A stretch of DNA of 64,000 bases, from NCBI GenBank assembly GCA_016930375.1, contig JAFGGU010000021.1, positions 60,120 through 124,119 of the forward strand, written 5' to 3'. Positions 9,992-18,076 of this stretch are shown piece after piece. Origin of the DNA: Bacteroidales bacterium (GTDB lineage Bacteria > Bacteroidota > Bacteroidia > Bacteroidales > UBA10428). A model generated the notes under the pieces. That model made no database searches. It was given only the letters and a program-made list of their open reading frames with translations, and was not told where the DNA came from. Position numbers and translations under genes: made by a program. Each line of letters opens with the position of its first letter. Within the stretch, counting starts at the first letter, position 1.

Positions 9992-9999
9992 TATGTTTG
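9992..9999 (+). promoter_or_regulatory. Bacteroidetes -7 promoter element upstream of superoxide dismutase
   Basis: TATGTTTG matches TAnnTTTG exactly and lies 37 bases before the TTG start at 10036, in the 60-bp gap after the M16 protease gene. No clear -33 TTTG is seen. Confidence 0.55.
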
Positions 10000-10035
10000 T
10001 TAACAGTTTAATGTAAAGCATTAAATAAACGAATT

Positions 10036-10764
10036 TTGGATAAACGTACTTTTATTAAATCAATATTCCTGAGCGCAGCCGGTGTTTTTGCGCTGGGTTC
10101 TTCATCGGCTGTAAAGGCTGCCCGGAAAAAAAGGAAGTGGAACGGTGAATTTGTTCTCCCTGAATTACCATACGCATATAATGCCCTGGAACCTTTCATT
10201 GATGCAAAGACCATGGAGTTGCATCATGGTAAACACCATGCAGCCTATACCAAGAACTTCAATACCGCTGTAAAAGAAGCCGGTTTAACCGGAAAGACTG
10301 CGCTGGAAATCCTGTCAGAAGTGTCTAAGTATCCTCCGGCCATTCGGAATAATGGGGGTGGTTTCCTGAATCATAAGCTGTTCTGGAAAATGATGGCCCC
10401 TGCAACCGGCCAGCAACCCTCCAAAGAACTGATGGGCGCAATTAACAGGGATTTTGGATCATTCGATACTTTTAAGGAAAAATTCAGCACTTCTGCCAAA
10501 TCAGTATTCGGATCGGGATGGACCTGGCTTGTTGAAGACGGGGGCAAACTGAAAATAACCTCAACATCAAACCAGGACAGTCCGGTTATGGACATCGCAA
10601 CAGAAAAGGGCGTTCCGCTCCTGTGCATTGATGTATGGGAACACGCCTATTATCTGAAATATCAGAACCGGCGTGCTGAATTTATTGATGCCTTCTGGAA
10701 TGTGGTAAACTGGGATTTTGTATCACAGCGATACATTAAAAGTATCACGCCGAAAACAACTTAA
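10036..10764 (+). CDS. Exported Fe/Mn superoxide dismutase
   Basis: Converts superoxide to hydrogen peroxide and oxygen. After an N-terminal extension of about 35 residues the mature protein starts FVLPELPYAYNALEPFIDAK, the standard SodA/SodB opening. Metal ligands are visible: His in MELHHGKHH, His in FLNHKLFW, and Asp and His in CIDVWEHAYY. The extension (KRTFIKSIFLSAAGVFALGS) is a cleavable export signal resembling a Tat signal with Lys-Arg in place of Arg-Arg. The start is a TTG: no ATG precedes the signal in frame, and the only earlier alternative is ATT at 10033. Fe versus Mn preference cannot be decided by eye. It has its own -7 element. Confidence 0.92.
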   Translation: MDKRTFIKSIFLSAAGVFALGSSSAVKAARKKRKWNGEFVLPELPYAYNALEPFIDAKTMELHHGKHHAAYTKNFNTAVKEAGLTGKTALEILSEVSKYPPAIRNNGGGFLNHKLFWKMMAPATGQQPSKELMGAINRDFGSFDTFKEKFSTSAKSVFGSGWTWLVEDGGKLKITSTSNQDSPVMDIATEKGVPLLCIDVWEHAYYLKYQNRRAEFIDAFWNVVNWDFVSQRYIKSITPKTT

Positions 10765-10774
10765 AGCAGGTTTT

Positions 10775-11248
10775 CTATTCGGAAGCCTTGAGCAGAAACT
10801 GATCAACCAGCCTGTCAATCCTTGTAACATTCTTGCGCATTCCGGATATCACCACTGGATTCTCATTGGGAGATATGACAATGCTGTCTTCATACCACTG
10901 GGCAAAGCGCGCATATCCGGATTTTCTGCGGTATACAATTCTATCCGGATCATCTGCGGTTTTAATATAATTCAGCGTTTCGAAGGCTTTTTCGAATACA
11001 ACGCGGTTATCGGCAAACGTTCCGTTCAGGTGCCGCTTAATTTTGCTAAAGCCAACCAACGGATATATCAGAGCATAAGCAAGTAAAAAGGCAAGGAATA
11101 ACATGAATTTCTGATTCTGAAACATTTCCCTGAGCGTTACTGCGGGGGAAACGCCCTGGGTCAAAAGGGGATACAAAACAAGCACCAGAAAGAAAATGAC
11201 AGCCATGTAAAGGATGAATTTTACTGTGCGTCTCAGGTAGTCTTTCAT
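10775..11248 (-). CDS. Hypothetical two-TM membrane protein
   Basis: I do not recognise the family. The 157-residue protein has a basic start (MKDYLRRTVKF), a first membrane segment at about residues 11-29, a short loop, and a second at about 48-66 (FMLFLAFLLAYALIYPLVGF). The remaining 90 residues are soluble and charged, with YARFAQWYEDSIVISPNENP, suggesting a small cytoplasmic domain. It converges with superoxide dismutase (10 bp apart) and is 89 bp downstream of the EamA transporter gene on the same strand, so the two may be transcribed together. Coding confidence is good because length, start and composition are normal and no better frame overlaps it. Confidence 0.75.
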   Translation of the reverse strand: MKDYLRRTVKFILYMAVIFFLVLVLYPLLTQGVSPAVTLREMFQNQKFMLFLAFLLAYALIYPLVGFSKIKRHLNGTFADNRVVFEKAFETLNYIKTADDPDRIVYRRKSGYARFAQWYEDSIVISPNENPVVISGMRKNVTRIDRLVDQFLLKASE

Positions 11249-11337
11249 GTTAATAGAAATTGATTAGGTGGTTTCGAAAGTAATGAATACAAATGAAAAA
11301 TGCAAACTATCTGCACGGATAGGCTTGCATAGCTTCT

Positions 11338-12234
11338 TTACAGAAAAAACAAAGCAACTCCTGCCAGACTGATCAGTGTCCCGATAACCTCCCTGGCGGT
11401 CACCTTATGCTTAAAGAGCAGAACACTGGGCGGTATGATGAAGATCGGCACCAGTGCCATCAGGGTGGAGGCAATTCCAGTGGAAGTATACTGCACTGCC
11501 AGCAGGGAAAAAGATACACCCAGAAAGGGGCCAAAAAACGAGCCGATTGTAGTGGATACCATTGCCTTTTTGTATGTAAGCGTGGATATTACCGGTCGCC
11601 ATTTGCCGGTCAGCGTAATCAGCGCAACAAAGCCAAGGATGCCGATAATAATCCGGATCTGGGTGGCTGCAAAAGGACTGTACTGTTCCATGCCATATTT
11701 GCTCAGCACTATGCCCAGCGCCTGGCCCAAAGCCCCGCCAAAAGCATACAATATGCCAACCAATGGCTTGCTGACTGTTACCCGGTGGCTTTCTTTATCC
11801 CGACGGAACATGGCAATGATAATACCGGCCATGGTAACCAGGATACCAACACCGGATAGAAGGCTGAGGTTTTCATGGAGCATGATCCAGCCAAAAAAGG
11901 CGGCCATGGGTGGAGCCAGGGTCATGATGAGCATGGCAAACCAGGAACCGATTATGGTATAGGATTTAAACAGACAATAATCTCCGAGCACAAATCCGAT
12001 CAGTCCGGAAACCGAAAGCCATATCCAGTTGTGTGTTGAAGCATCAACAGGGAGAAGGTGACCCCTGATGATAAGGTTCAACAAGGAGAGAAAGACCATG
12101 CCGATCACCAGCCTGATGATGTTAACCGGCATAGAACCTACCCTTCTGCTGGCATCTTCAAATGCCAGGGCGGAGGCTGACCAGAAAACTGCAACCAGCA
12201 GGGCGGCTAATTCACCGGAATGGGATTGAAGCAT
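11338..12234 (-). CDS. EamA-domain (DMT family) transporter
   Basis: Inner-membrane exporter-type protein of the drug/metabolite transporter superfamily, 298 residues with ten predicted membrane segments arranged as two EamA repeats. The repeats open with GELAALLVAVFWSASALAFE and VGILYAFGGALGQALGIVLS, and the second ends with the conserved STGIASTLMALVPIFIIPPS stretch. Substrate unknown; relatives export amino acids, nucleosides or drugs. It lies between a two-TM hypothetical protein downstream and a short tandem repeat array upstream that separates it from the CBM9-like gene. No promoter could be placed because the upstream sequence is repetitive. Confidence 0.88.
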   Translation of the reverse strand: MLQSHSGELAALLVAVFWSASALAFEDASRRVGSMPVNIIRLVIGMVFLSLLNLIIRGHLLPVDASTHNWIWLSVSGLIGFVLGDYCLFKSYTIIGSWFAMLIMTLAPPMAAFFGWIMLHENLSLLSGVGILVTMAGIIIAMFRRDKESHRVTVSKPLVGILYAFGGALGQALGIVLSKYGMEQYSPFAATQIRIIIGILGFVALITLTGKWRPVISTLTYKKAMVSTTIGSFFGPFLGVSFSLLAVQYTSTGIASTLMALVPIFIIPPSVLLFKHKVTAREVIGTLISLAGVALFFL

Positions 12235-12244
12235 GGATCAGGCA

Positions 12245-12345
12245 GGGGATTAGGGGATTAGGGGATTAGGGGATTAGGTGAATAGGTGAATAGGTGATTG
12301 GGTGATTGGAAATTTACTTAATCACTTAATCACTTCATCACTTAA
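12245..12345. repeat. 8-bp tandem repeat array with inverted second arm
   Basis: About eight imperfect octads (GATTAGGG grading into GAATAGGT and GATTGGGT, 12247-12309) are followed by a second arm of AATCACTT-type octads (12320-12345) whose complement resembles the first arm. The stop codon of the CBM9-like gene (12338-12340) lies inside the second arm. Confidence 0.85.
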
Positions 12346-13066
12346 ATTCAATCGTTCCAAATCTCTGGTAATCATGAAAAGTGGTACCTACGGGCATCCA
12401 TAGCCAGTGATCTGATCCGTTGTCGTAGTCGATCCGGTAAAAGTTGGCACGCCAGCGCGTTGCGCTTTTGGGAGGCGCCTGTACCATAGGCTTCAGCAAT
12501 GCGAAAGGAATGAAAAACTCACCGGTCCACGATACCATTGCGGATGTATTCTCTTTTTCATGCCGCACTGAAACCGCGTGCCTGGTTAACCTGTCCCCAC
12601 TGTAATGCCAGGGGATCCATCCCAGGAAGTTTCCGTTGTAATTCGGGACCATGAGCACCAATTCGTAATTTAAGGGGGAAAGCTCGTACTCGAAATAAAC
12701 TGGAACCTTTTCATCTGCCCAGAAGAAAGCTTCAATAACATCTTCACGATAAATATCCAGGTTTTCTCCCCGGAGGGTGGCGGTGATCTTATTGTCCTCA
12801 CAATGGTACAGGCAGTAAATACCGGTTCCCGAATACAGGATTTTAAAGCTGGTCTTATGCGGTGATCTGGACTCCGGATGATCAAGCACTATCCATTCGG
12901 TTTTGTTCCATTCTGTGTTGCTGCCATCGCCAGTAACTTCAAAATCAGAGCACCTGATTACGGGCAAAATACTATCAGCGGGATTGGCAATTTTGGGATT
13001 TTGGCCTGATATTACCGTGGAGCCTGCAAAGAGCAATAAAACTAAAATATGGGTTAGTTTATGCAT
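12338..13066 (-). CDS. Secreted carbohydrate-binding family 9-like protein
   Basis: Exported 242-residue protein with a Sec signal (MHKLTHILVLLLFAGSTVIS). The rest resembles the CBM9-like fold found alone or fused to glycoside hydrolases in Bacteroidota: DGSNTEWNKTEWIVLDHPES near the N-terminus, FKILYSGTGIYCLYHCED, EDVIEAFFWADEKVPVYFEYE and, near the end, WRANFYRID and WLWMPVGTTFHDYQRFGTIE. Function is probably glycan binding; no catalytic motif is seen. The final codons and stop sit in the octad repeat downstream. The upstream neighbour on the same strand is an S9 peptidase, separated by a triplet-type repeat, so co-transcription is possible but unproven. Confidence 0.82.
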   Translation of the reverse strand: MHKLTHILVLLLFAGSTVISGQNPKIANPADSILPVIRCSDFEVTGDGSNTEWNKTEWIVLDHPESRSPHKTSFKILYSGTGIYCLYHCEDNKITATLRGENLDIYREDVIEAFFWADEKVPVYFEYELSPLNYELVLMVPNYNGNFLGWIPWHYSGDRLTRHAVSVRHEKENTSAMVSWTGEFFIPFALLKPMVQAPPKSATRWRANFYRIDYDNGSDHWLWMPVGTTFHDYQRFGTIEFK

Positions 13067-13106
13067 GATATTTTAATTAATAAATGAATTCATCTGTATC
13101 CATGTC

Positions 13107-13169
13107 CTGCTACTGCCGCTGCCGCTGCTGCTGCTACTGCTACTGCCGCTGCTGCTGCCGCTGCCGCAG
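13107..13169. repeat. Triplet/hexamer repeat (CTGCTACTGCCG type)
   Basis: A run of CTG, CTA and CCG triplets in a 3/6-bp rhythm. It begins a few bases past the S9 peptidase stop codon (13178, minus strand). The reverse complement is closely similar to the array after rsgA at 27338-27440. Confidence 0.85.
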
Positions 13170-13177
13170 GCCTGTCC

Positions 13178-15286
13178 CTACATAAGCCATTTATCCAGCC
13201 ATCCGAAAAACTCACGCTGCCATAAAATACTGTTTTGGGGTTTTAGAACCCAATGGCTTTCATCGGGATAAAAGAGCAGTTTGCTGGGAATGCCACGAAG
13301 CTGGGCAATGTTGAATGCCTGTAAGCTTTCGGTGTAAGGAATCCGAAAATCATTGGCTCCCGTAACCAGCATAATGGGTGTATCCCATTTATCAACATAG
13401 AGATGGGGTGAGAATTGCGTGAAGCTTTTGGGCTTGGGCTTATCCCAGTAATAACCTCCCAGGTCGTGTTGCACAAAAAACATCTCTTCAGTGCCGGACG
13501 ACTGGCTTTCGAGGTTAAACATGCCGCAGTGGGCAATAAATGCCTTGAAACGCTTTTCATGCATGCCCGCCAGGTATAATACGGAATAGCCGCCGTAGCT
13601 GGCGCCAACAGCGCCCAGGCGATCGGAATCCACGTAAGGTTCTTCTTTCACGGCGTCAATGGCGCTCAGGTAGTCTTTAATGTTCTGTCCCCCATAATCA
13701 CCGGATATCTGGGCATTCCATTCCTGTCCAAATGTGGGCAGTCCCCTGCGGTTCGGGGCCACCACAATGTAACCATTTGCTGCCATCAGCTGCAGGTTCC
13801 ACCTGTAAGAGAAAAACTGCGAAACCGCGCTTTGCGGACCTCCCTGACAATAAAGCAATGCCGGGTACTTTTTGGAGGCGTCAAAATCAGGAGGGAACAA
13901 TACCCAAACCAGCATATCTTTGCCATCGGTGGTTCTTACCCATTTTTCCTCTACTTTCCCCGATTTGATCACATCATAAATGTTTTTATTGGTAAAAGTC
14001 AGCTGAGTTTCCGCACCGGTTTCAGGATCAATCCTGAAAATCTCAGTCGCCATCGAAAAGGTGGTTTTAGTGCCCGTCATCACCTTATTTTTCATGGCAA
14101 AACTGGTATAGTCATGCTTGCCTTTTGTGACAGGCCTGATTTCCCTGCTTTCGGGGAGGATTTCGTATACCTGGTAAGTGGCCTGGATCCCGCTGATGAA
14201 ATAGATCTTTTTGCTGTCATCACTCCAGGCGAAATGGCCGGCATTTTGATCCAGGTTCCGGGTGAGGTATAATCTGGACCGGCTGGTAAAATCATACAGG
14301 AAAAGTCTCTCTTTATCGGCCTCATAACCGGGAGTTTCCATGCTCATAAAGGCAAGCTTAATCCCGTCGGGTGAAAACACCGGGTACCGGTCATATCCCA
14401 TCATACCTTCGGTAATGTTCTCCGTGATTTTACCATCGATGTCATAGATGTAGATATCTGAATTGGTGCTTACTGCGAAATCTTTGCCTGTAAGTTTCTT
14501 ACACGAATAGGCCAGTTTAACCCCGTCCGGGCTCCACGCAATATCGGCAGCATCAAAATAGGGCGGGAGAGGAGAGTCATAGGGTTCTCCATCCATTATG
14601 TCGGTATCCCCGCTGATTTTACCCTGGTTGTAATCAGCTATGAAAATATGACTGCAGGAATAATCCGACCAGGAATTCCAATGCCGGTACATCAGGTCAT
14701 CAATTACCAATCCCTTTGCCAGCGGCAGGTCAGGGTACCTGTCCAGTGTTGTGGAATCCGTTTTTACATCCTGCAGGTAAAAGAGCCGCTTGCCGGTGGG
14801 CGCAAATTCAAAACCATTAATATCCTTTTGATTTTCTGATACAATCATTTTATCTGAACCATCAGCATTCATTCTCCAGATCCTCATCAGGTCCTTGTCC
14901 TTGCTCAGATAGGCAATGGTTTTGTCATCAATCCACCTGGGATTGCTGCATGAAGGCATTCCTTCGGTGAGGTTGACCGGTTGTCCTCCTTCCGAAGATA
15001 TGGTAAAGATCCAGGTATGCTTCTTATCCGTTTTGGCATCGTAACGGGTAACCAGGTACAATACCTGCTTTCCGCTTGGAGAAAGCTGCATATCAGCAAC
15101 CCGTCCAAATTTCCACAAAAGTTCCGGGGTCAACCTGGCGCCCTGGATTTCCTGTTCCGTGATCTGATTCAGAAAATCTCCCTCTTCCGGCAGGATCACT
15201 TTATCTTCCTTGTTCTGGCAACCGTTAAAAACAATCATCAATGCAATAACCTTAAATAGTTGTAAATTTTTCATAGCCTTTATCAT
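13178..15286 (-). CDS. S9 family peptidase (prolyl oligopeptidase/DPP IV-like), lipoprotein
   Basis: Serine peptidase of 702 residues. The N-terminus MKNLQLFKVIALMIVFNGCQ is a lipoprotein signal (Cys after FNG), so it is probably anchored in the periplasm or outer membrane. Residues about 50-430 form a beta-propeller with repeated SPDG and WSPDGVKLAYS-type blades. The C-terminal hydrolase has Ser563 in GASYGGYS, Asp646 in GANDFRIP and His678 in DESHWV. Such enzymes remove dipeptides or cleave acyl-peptides during protein use. Start at 15286 (MIKAM) or 15274 (MKNLQ); the latter fits the signal better. A near-consensus -7 element (TATCTTTA on the minus strand, 15300-15307) lies just upstream. 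Confidence 0.93.
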   Translation of the reverse strand: MIKAMKNLQLFKVIALMIVFNGCQNKEDKVILPEEGDFLNQITEQEIQGARLTPELLWKFGRVADMQLSPSGKQVLYLVTRYDAKTDKKHTWIFTISSEGGQPVNLTEGMPSCSNPRWIDDKTIAYLSKDKDLMRIWRMNADGSDKMIVSENQKDINGFEFAPTGKRLFYLQDVKTDSTTLDRYPDLPLAKGLVIDDLMYRHWNSWSDYSCSHIFIADYNQGKISGDTDIMDGEPYDSPLPPYFDAADIAWSPDGVKLAYSCKKLTGKDFAVSTNSDIYIYDIDGKITENITEGMMGYDRYPVFSPDGIKLAFMSMETPGYEADKERLFLYDFTSRSRLYLTRNLDQNAGHFAWSDDSKKIYFISGIQATYQVYEILPESREIRPVTKGKHDYTSFAMKNKVMTGTKTTFSMATEIFRIDPETGAETQLTFTNKNIYDVIKSGKVEEKWVRTTDGKDMLVWVLFPPDFDASKKYPALLYCQGGPQSAVSQFFSYRWNLQLMAANGYIVVAPNRRGLPTFGQEWNAQISGDYGGQNIKDYLSAIDAVKEEPYVDSDRLGAVGASYGGYSVLYLAGMHEKRFKAFIAHCGMFNLESQSSGTEEMFFVQHDLGGYYWDKPKPKSFTQFSPHLYVDKWDTPIMLVTGANDFRIPYTESLQAFNIAQLRGIPSKLLFYPDESHWVLKPQNSILWQREFFGWLDKWLM

Positions 15287-15322
15287 TCAAAACATTCCCT
15301 AAAGATAATAGATATTTCAAAC

Positions 15323-15370
15323 CGTTTCACCATTCCACTTTTCTACTTTTCCATCGTTTCAACGTTCCAC
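15323..15370. repeat. Degenerate 8-bp repeat in divergent intergenic region
   Basis: Six imperfect octads of the form C/T-rich TTTCCAC/TTTCTAC lie between the S9 peptidase and the PfkB kinase genes. Unlike most repeats in the window this one is in a 5'-5' gap, just upstream of the -7 element at 15387. Confidence 0.6.
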
Positions 15371-15386
15371 CTTTACTTCAATTCAT

Positions 15387-15394
15387 TATCTTTG
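15387..15394 (+). promoter_or_regulatory. Bacteroidetes -7 promoter element of the kinase-sulfatase pair
   Basis: TATCTTTG matches TAnnTTTG exactly, 31 bases before the ATG at 15425. Its position rules out the more upstream TTG (15392) as the start of the kinase, because that codon lies within the promoter. Confidence 0.65.
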
Positions 15395-15424
15395 AGAACA
15401 CATCAAACAATAAACGATTTTGAT

Positions 15425-16504
15425 ATGAAGATTGAACTCAGGAAAAACTGTGCGTATTCTTTGTTGGTGCCCACCAGCATGGGAATCCGTCTTGCGCCGC
15501 TCAACGGTCAGCCCGTTCACAGCAGTGAGCTGTTTACCATGCAGGCAACAAGCGCTGAATCGAATGTGGTGAGCATTTCATCCTATCTCGGCCTTCCGGT
15601 AAAGTTGCTGACCGCCTTTGTAAAAGACAGTCCAATATCACAATTCATCAAGAACAGCCTTGCAAGCCGGCATATAACCTATGAGGGAAAGGAAGTTGCC
15701 CAGGGTGGCCCATGGGGTTTCCGCCACCAGTTCAACATTGCGGACAGCGGCTATGGATCACGCGGACCCCGTGTAACGAATGACCGCGCCGGCGAGGTAG
15801 GTCGTACGCTTAGTGCGAAGGATTTTGACCTTGAAAAAATCTTTGTAAAAGAGGGAGTTCAGATCGTACACCTTTCAGGTTTAATTGGCGCACTGTCACC
15901 TGAAACCAGCGCTTTCTGCCTTGAATTGGCCAGGACTGCCAAAAGAAACGGCACCCGTATTTCATTCGATCTCAATTACCGTGCCTCATTCTGGAAAGGT
16001 CGTGAAAAGGAGCTTTGTGCAATTTTTACCGAGATAGCCAGCGTGTCCGATATTCTTGTCGGCAATGAGGAGGATTTCCAGCTCTGTCTGGGTATCGAAG
16101 GCCCCGAGGCCGGGGGTAAAGACATTGCCGGGAAAATTCAGGGTTTCAAAGGAATGATCAGCAATGTGAAAAAAGCATTTCCAGCCGCGTTGGTCTTTGC
16201 CACCACCTTAAGACAGGTAATCAACACAAACAGCCACATGTGGGGGGCTATCATGCTGGAAGGCGACAAGTGGCATGTTGTTGAACCGCGTGAGATCACT
16301 GTACTCGACCGTATAGGAGGCGGCGATGGCTATGTGGGAGGCATGCTGTATGCCATATTAAAAGGCTGGGAACCTGAACAATGGATCCAGTTCGGCTGGG
16401 CATGCGGCGCACTGGCCACGACATTCCTGACCGATTATGCTCAACCTGCTGATGAGGAACAGATCTGGAGTATCTGGGAAGGCAATGCGAGGGTTAAGCG
16501 TTAA
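15425..16504 (+). CDS. PfkB-family carbohydrate kinase (2-keto-3-deoxygluconate kinase-like)
   Basis: Cytosolic sugar kinase of the ribokinase/PfkB fold, 359 residues. It has an N-terminal substrate-binding part (LAPLNGQPVHS), a central sheet ending in ISFDLNYRASFW, LVGNEEDF, and the anion-hole/catalytic signature DRIGGGDGYVGGMLYAIL in place of the textbook DTxGAGD, with the catalytic Asp retained. The family arrangement with FDLNYR and GNEEDF resembles KdgK enzymes that phosphorylate 2-keto-3-deoxygluconate from uronates. The start is fixed by the -7 element at 15387. The downstream sulfatase start overlaps its last 20 bases, so the two are translationally coupled; a role in sulfated uronic-acid use is an inference. 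Confidence 0.87.
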   Translation: MKIELRKNCAYSLLVPTSMGIRLAPLNGQPVHSSELFTMQATSAESNVVSISSYLGLPVKLLTAFVKDSPISQFIKNSLASRHITYEGKEVAQGGPWGFRHQFNIADSGYGSRGPRVTNDRAGEVGRTLSAKDFDLEKIFVKEGVQIVHLSGLIGALSPETSAFCLELARTAKRNGTRISFDLNYRASFWKGREKELCAIFTEIASVSDILVGNEEDFQLCLGIEGPEAGGKDIAGKIQGFKGMISNVKKAFPAALVFATTLRQVINTNSHMWGAIMLEGDKWHVVEPREITVLDRIGGGDGYVGGMLYAILKGWEPEQWIQFGWACGALATTFLTDYAQPADEEQIWSIWEGNARVKR

Positions 16505-18056
16505 ATATCACCTGCTGACTGTATCCGGCATCGTTTCCATGACTGCCGGTTGCGCCACGGATGAAAAACAACAGGCTGACCGGCCCAACATTGTTTTTAT
16601 CATGAGCGATGATCATGCCTACCAGGCAATCAGCGCGTATGGCGGTTCGCTGGCTAAGCTTGCTCCAACACCTAATATCGACAGGATCGCCCGTGACGGA
16701 ATGCGGTTTAACAGATGCCTGGTTACCAATTCCATATGCGGACCTTCACGCGCGACAATTCTTACCGGCAAATACAGTCACCTGAACGGTTTTATTTCCA
16801 ATGAAAAGGAACCTTTCAACGGGAATCAGCAGACTTTTCCCAAATTGTTGCAGAAGGCAGGCTATCAAACCGCCTTGATCGGTAAATGGCACCTGGAATC
16901 CAGGCCTACCGGATTTGATCACTGGGAAATACTTCCGGGTCAGGGGAATTACTATAATCCTGATTTCATAAATGGCGAAGATACAACCCGGGAAATTGGT
17001 TATGTTACGGAAATCATTACGCGGAAGAGCCTTACCTGGATTGCCGGGGCTAAAAAGAACCGAAAACCCTTTATGCTGATGATTCATCATAAAGCGCCTC
17101 ACCGTTCCTGGGAACCGGGGCCCAACGAACTGGGCATGTATAGCGATGTGATGTTCCCGGAACCTTCAACGCTGTTCGATGATTATGCCAACCGGGGAGT
17201 GGCTGAACACAGTCAGGACATGACTATTTCCAAAACCATGACGTTGGAAACAGACCTGAAATTAATGAAAGACAGTCCCCTGAAAAACCTTACGCCGGAA
17301 CAAACCAAGGCCTGGAAAGCGGTGTATGATCCGATTATCACGAAATTCTTTGGATCGGAGCTTACAGGAGATGATCTAACCCGTTACAAGTACCAGCGCT
17401 ACCTGCAGGATTATCTCGCCTGTATTTCGGCAGTTGATAAAAGCGTGGGAGAAGTTCTGGATTATTTAAGAAAGAATGGACGGGATAAGAATACGCTCGT
17501 AATTTATACCTCCGACCAGGGTTTTTACCTTGGAGAGCATGGCTGGTTTGATAAACGGTGGATGTTTGAACAGTCACTCCGAACGCCATTGCTGGTCATG
17601 ATGCCGGACAGGATTAACCCCGGAAGCATCAACAATGATATGGTTTCCAACCTCGACTTTGCTGAAACCTTTCTGGATATTGCCGGCACTGAAATTCCAC
17701 CGGATATGCAAGGGATGAGCCTGTTACCGCTATTGGAAGGTAAAAGGCCCGGCAAGTGGAGAACGGAACATTACTATCATTATTACGAGTACCCGGGTTG
17801 GCACAGCGTGAAACGGCATTATGGAATTGCCACCGAACGATACAAGCTGATCCATTTCTATTATGATGTGGATGAGTGGGAAATGTTTGATCTTGAAAAA
17901 GATCCTGATGAGATGATCAATGTGTACGATGATCCTGCTTATGATGTGGTTAAAAGCAAACTGCACGGGCAGCTTGACAGGTTGAGGAAAAAATACCTCG
18001 ACAGTGATTCATCTCAACAGCAATTTCTTCCAACAGTAGCTATGGATGTAGAATAA
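16485..18056 (+). CDS. Lipoprotein sulfatase (formylglycine-dependent)
   Basis: Type I sulfatase of the alkaline-phosphatase superfamily, expected to hydrolyse sulfate esters, probably on a glycan. From the ATG at 16485 the protein begins MRGLSVKYHLLTVSGIVSM and has a lipobox (TAGC), so it is likely a periplasmic or surface lipoprotein. Metal-site residues appear in NIVFIMSDDHAYQ; the Cys-type maturation motif CGPSRAT places the formylglycine at Cys85; later GKWHLESR and YTSDQGFYLGEHGWFDKR complete the active site. The frame continues upstream to 16437, but only the 16485 start gives a signal peptide. It overlaps the kinase by 20 bp. Needs an anaerobic or FGE-type maturase, not seen in this window. 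Confidence 0.92.
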   Translation: MRGLSVKYHLLTVSGIVSMTAGCATDEKQQADRPNIVFIMSDDHAYQAISAYGGSLAKLAPTPNIDRIARDGMRFNRCLVTNSICGPSRATILTGKYSHLNGFISNEKEPFNGNQQTFPKLLQKAGYQTALIGKWHLESRPTGFDHWEILPGQGNYYNPDFINGEDTTREIGYVTEIITRKSLTWIAGAKKNRKPFMLMIHHKAPHRSWEPGPNELGMYSDVMFPEPSTLFDDYANRGVAEHSQDMTISKTMTLETDLKLMKDSPLKNLTPEQTKAWKAVYDPIITKFFGSELTGDDLTRYKYQRYLQDYLACISAVDKSVGEVLDYLRKNGRDKNTLVIYTSDQGFYLGEHGWFDKRWMFEQSLRTPLLVMMPDRINPGSINNDMVSNLDFAETFLDIAGTEIPPDMQGMSLLPLLEGKRPGKWRTEHYYHYYEYPGWHSVKRHYGIATERYKLIHFYYDVDEWEMFDLEKDPDEMINVYDDPAYDVVKSKLHGQLDRLRKKYLDSDSSQQQFLPTVAMDVE

Positions 18057-18076
18057 GTGCCATACCAGGCGGGAAG

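Noticed and set aside
13107..13169. CRISPR-like repetitive block
   Set aside because: Units of 3-6 bp with no spacers and no cas genes; it is a simple tandem repeat.
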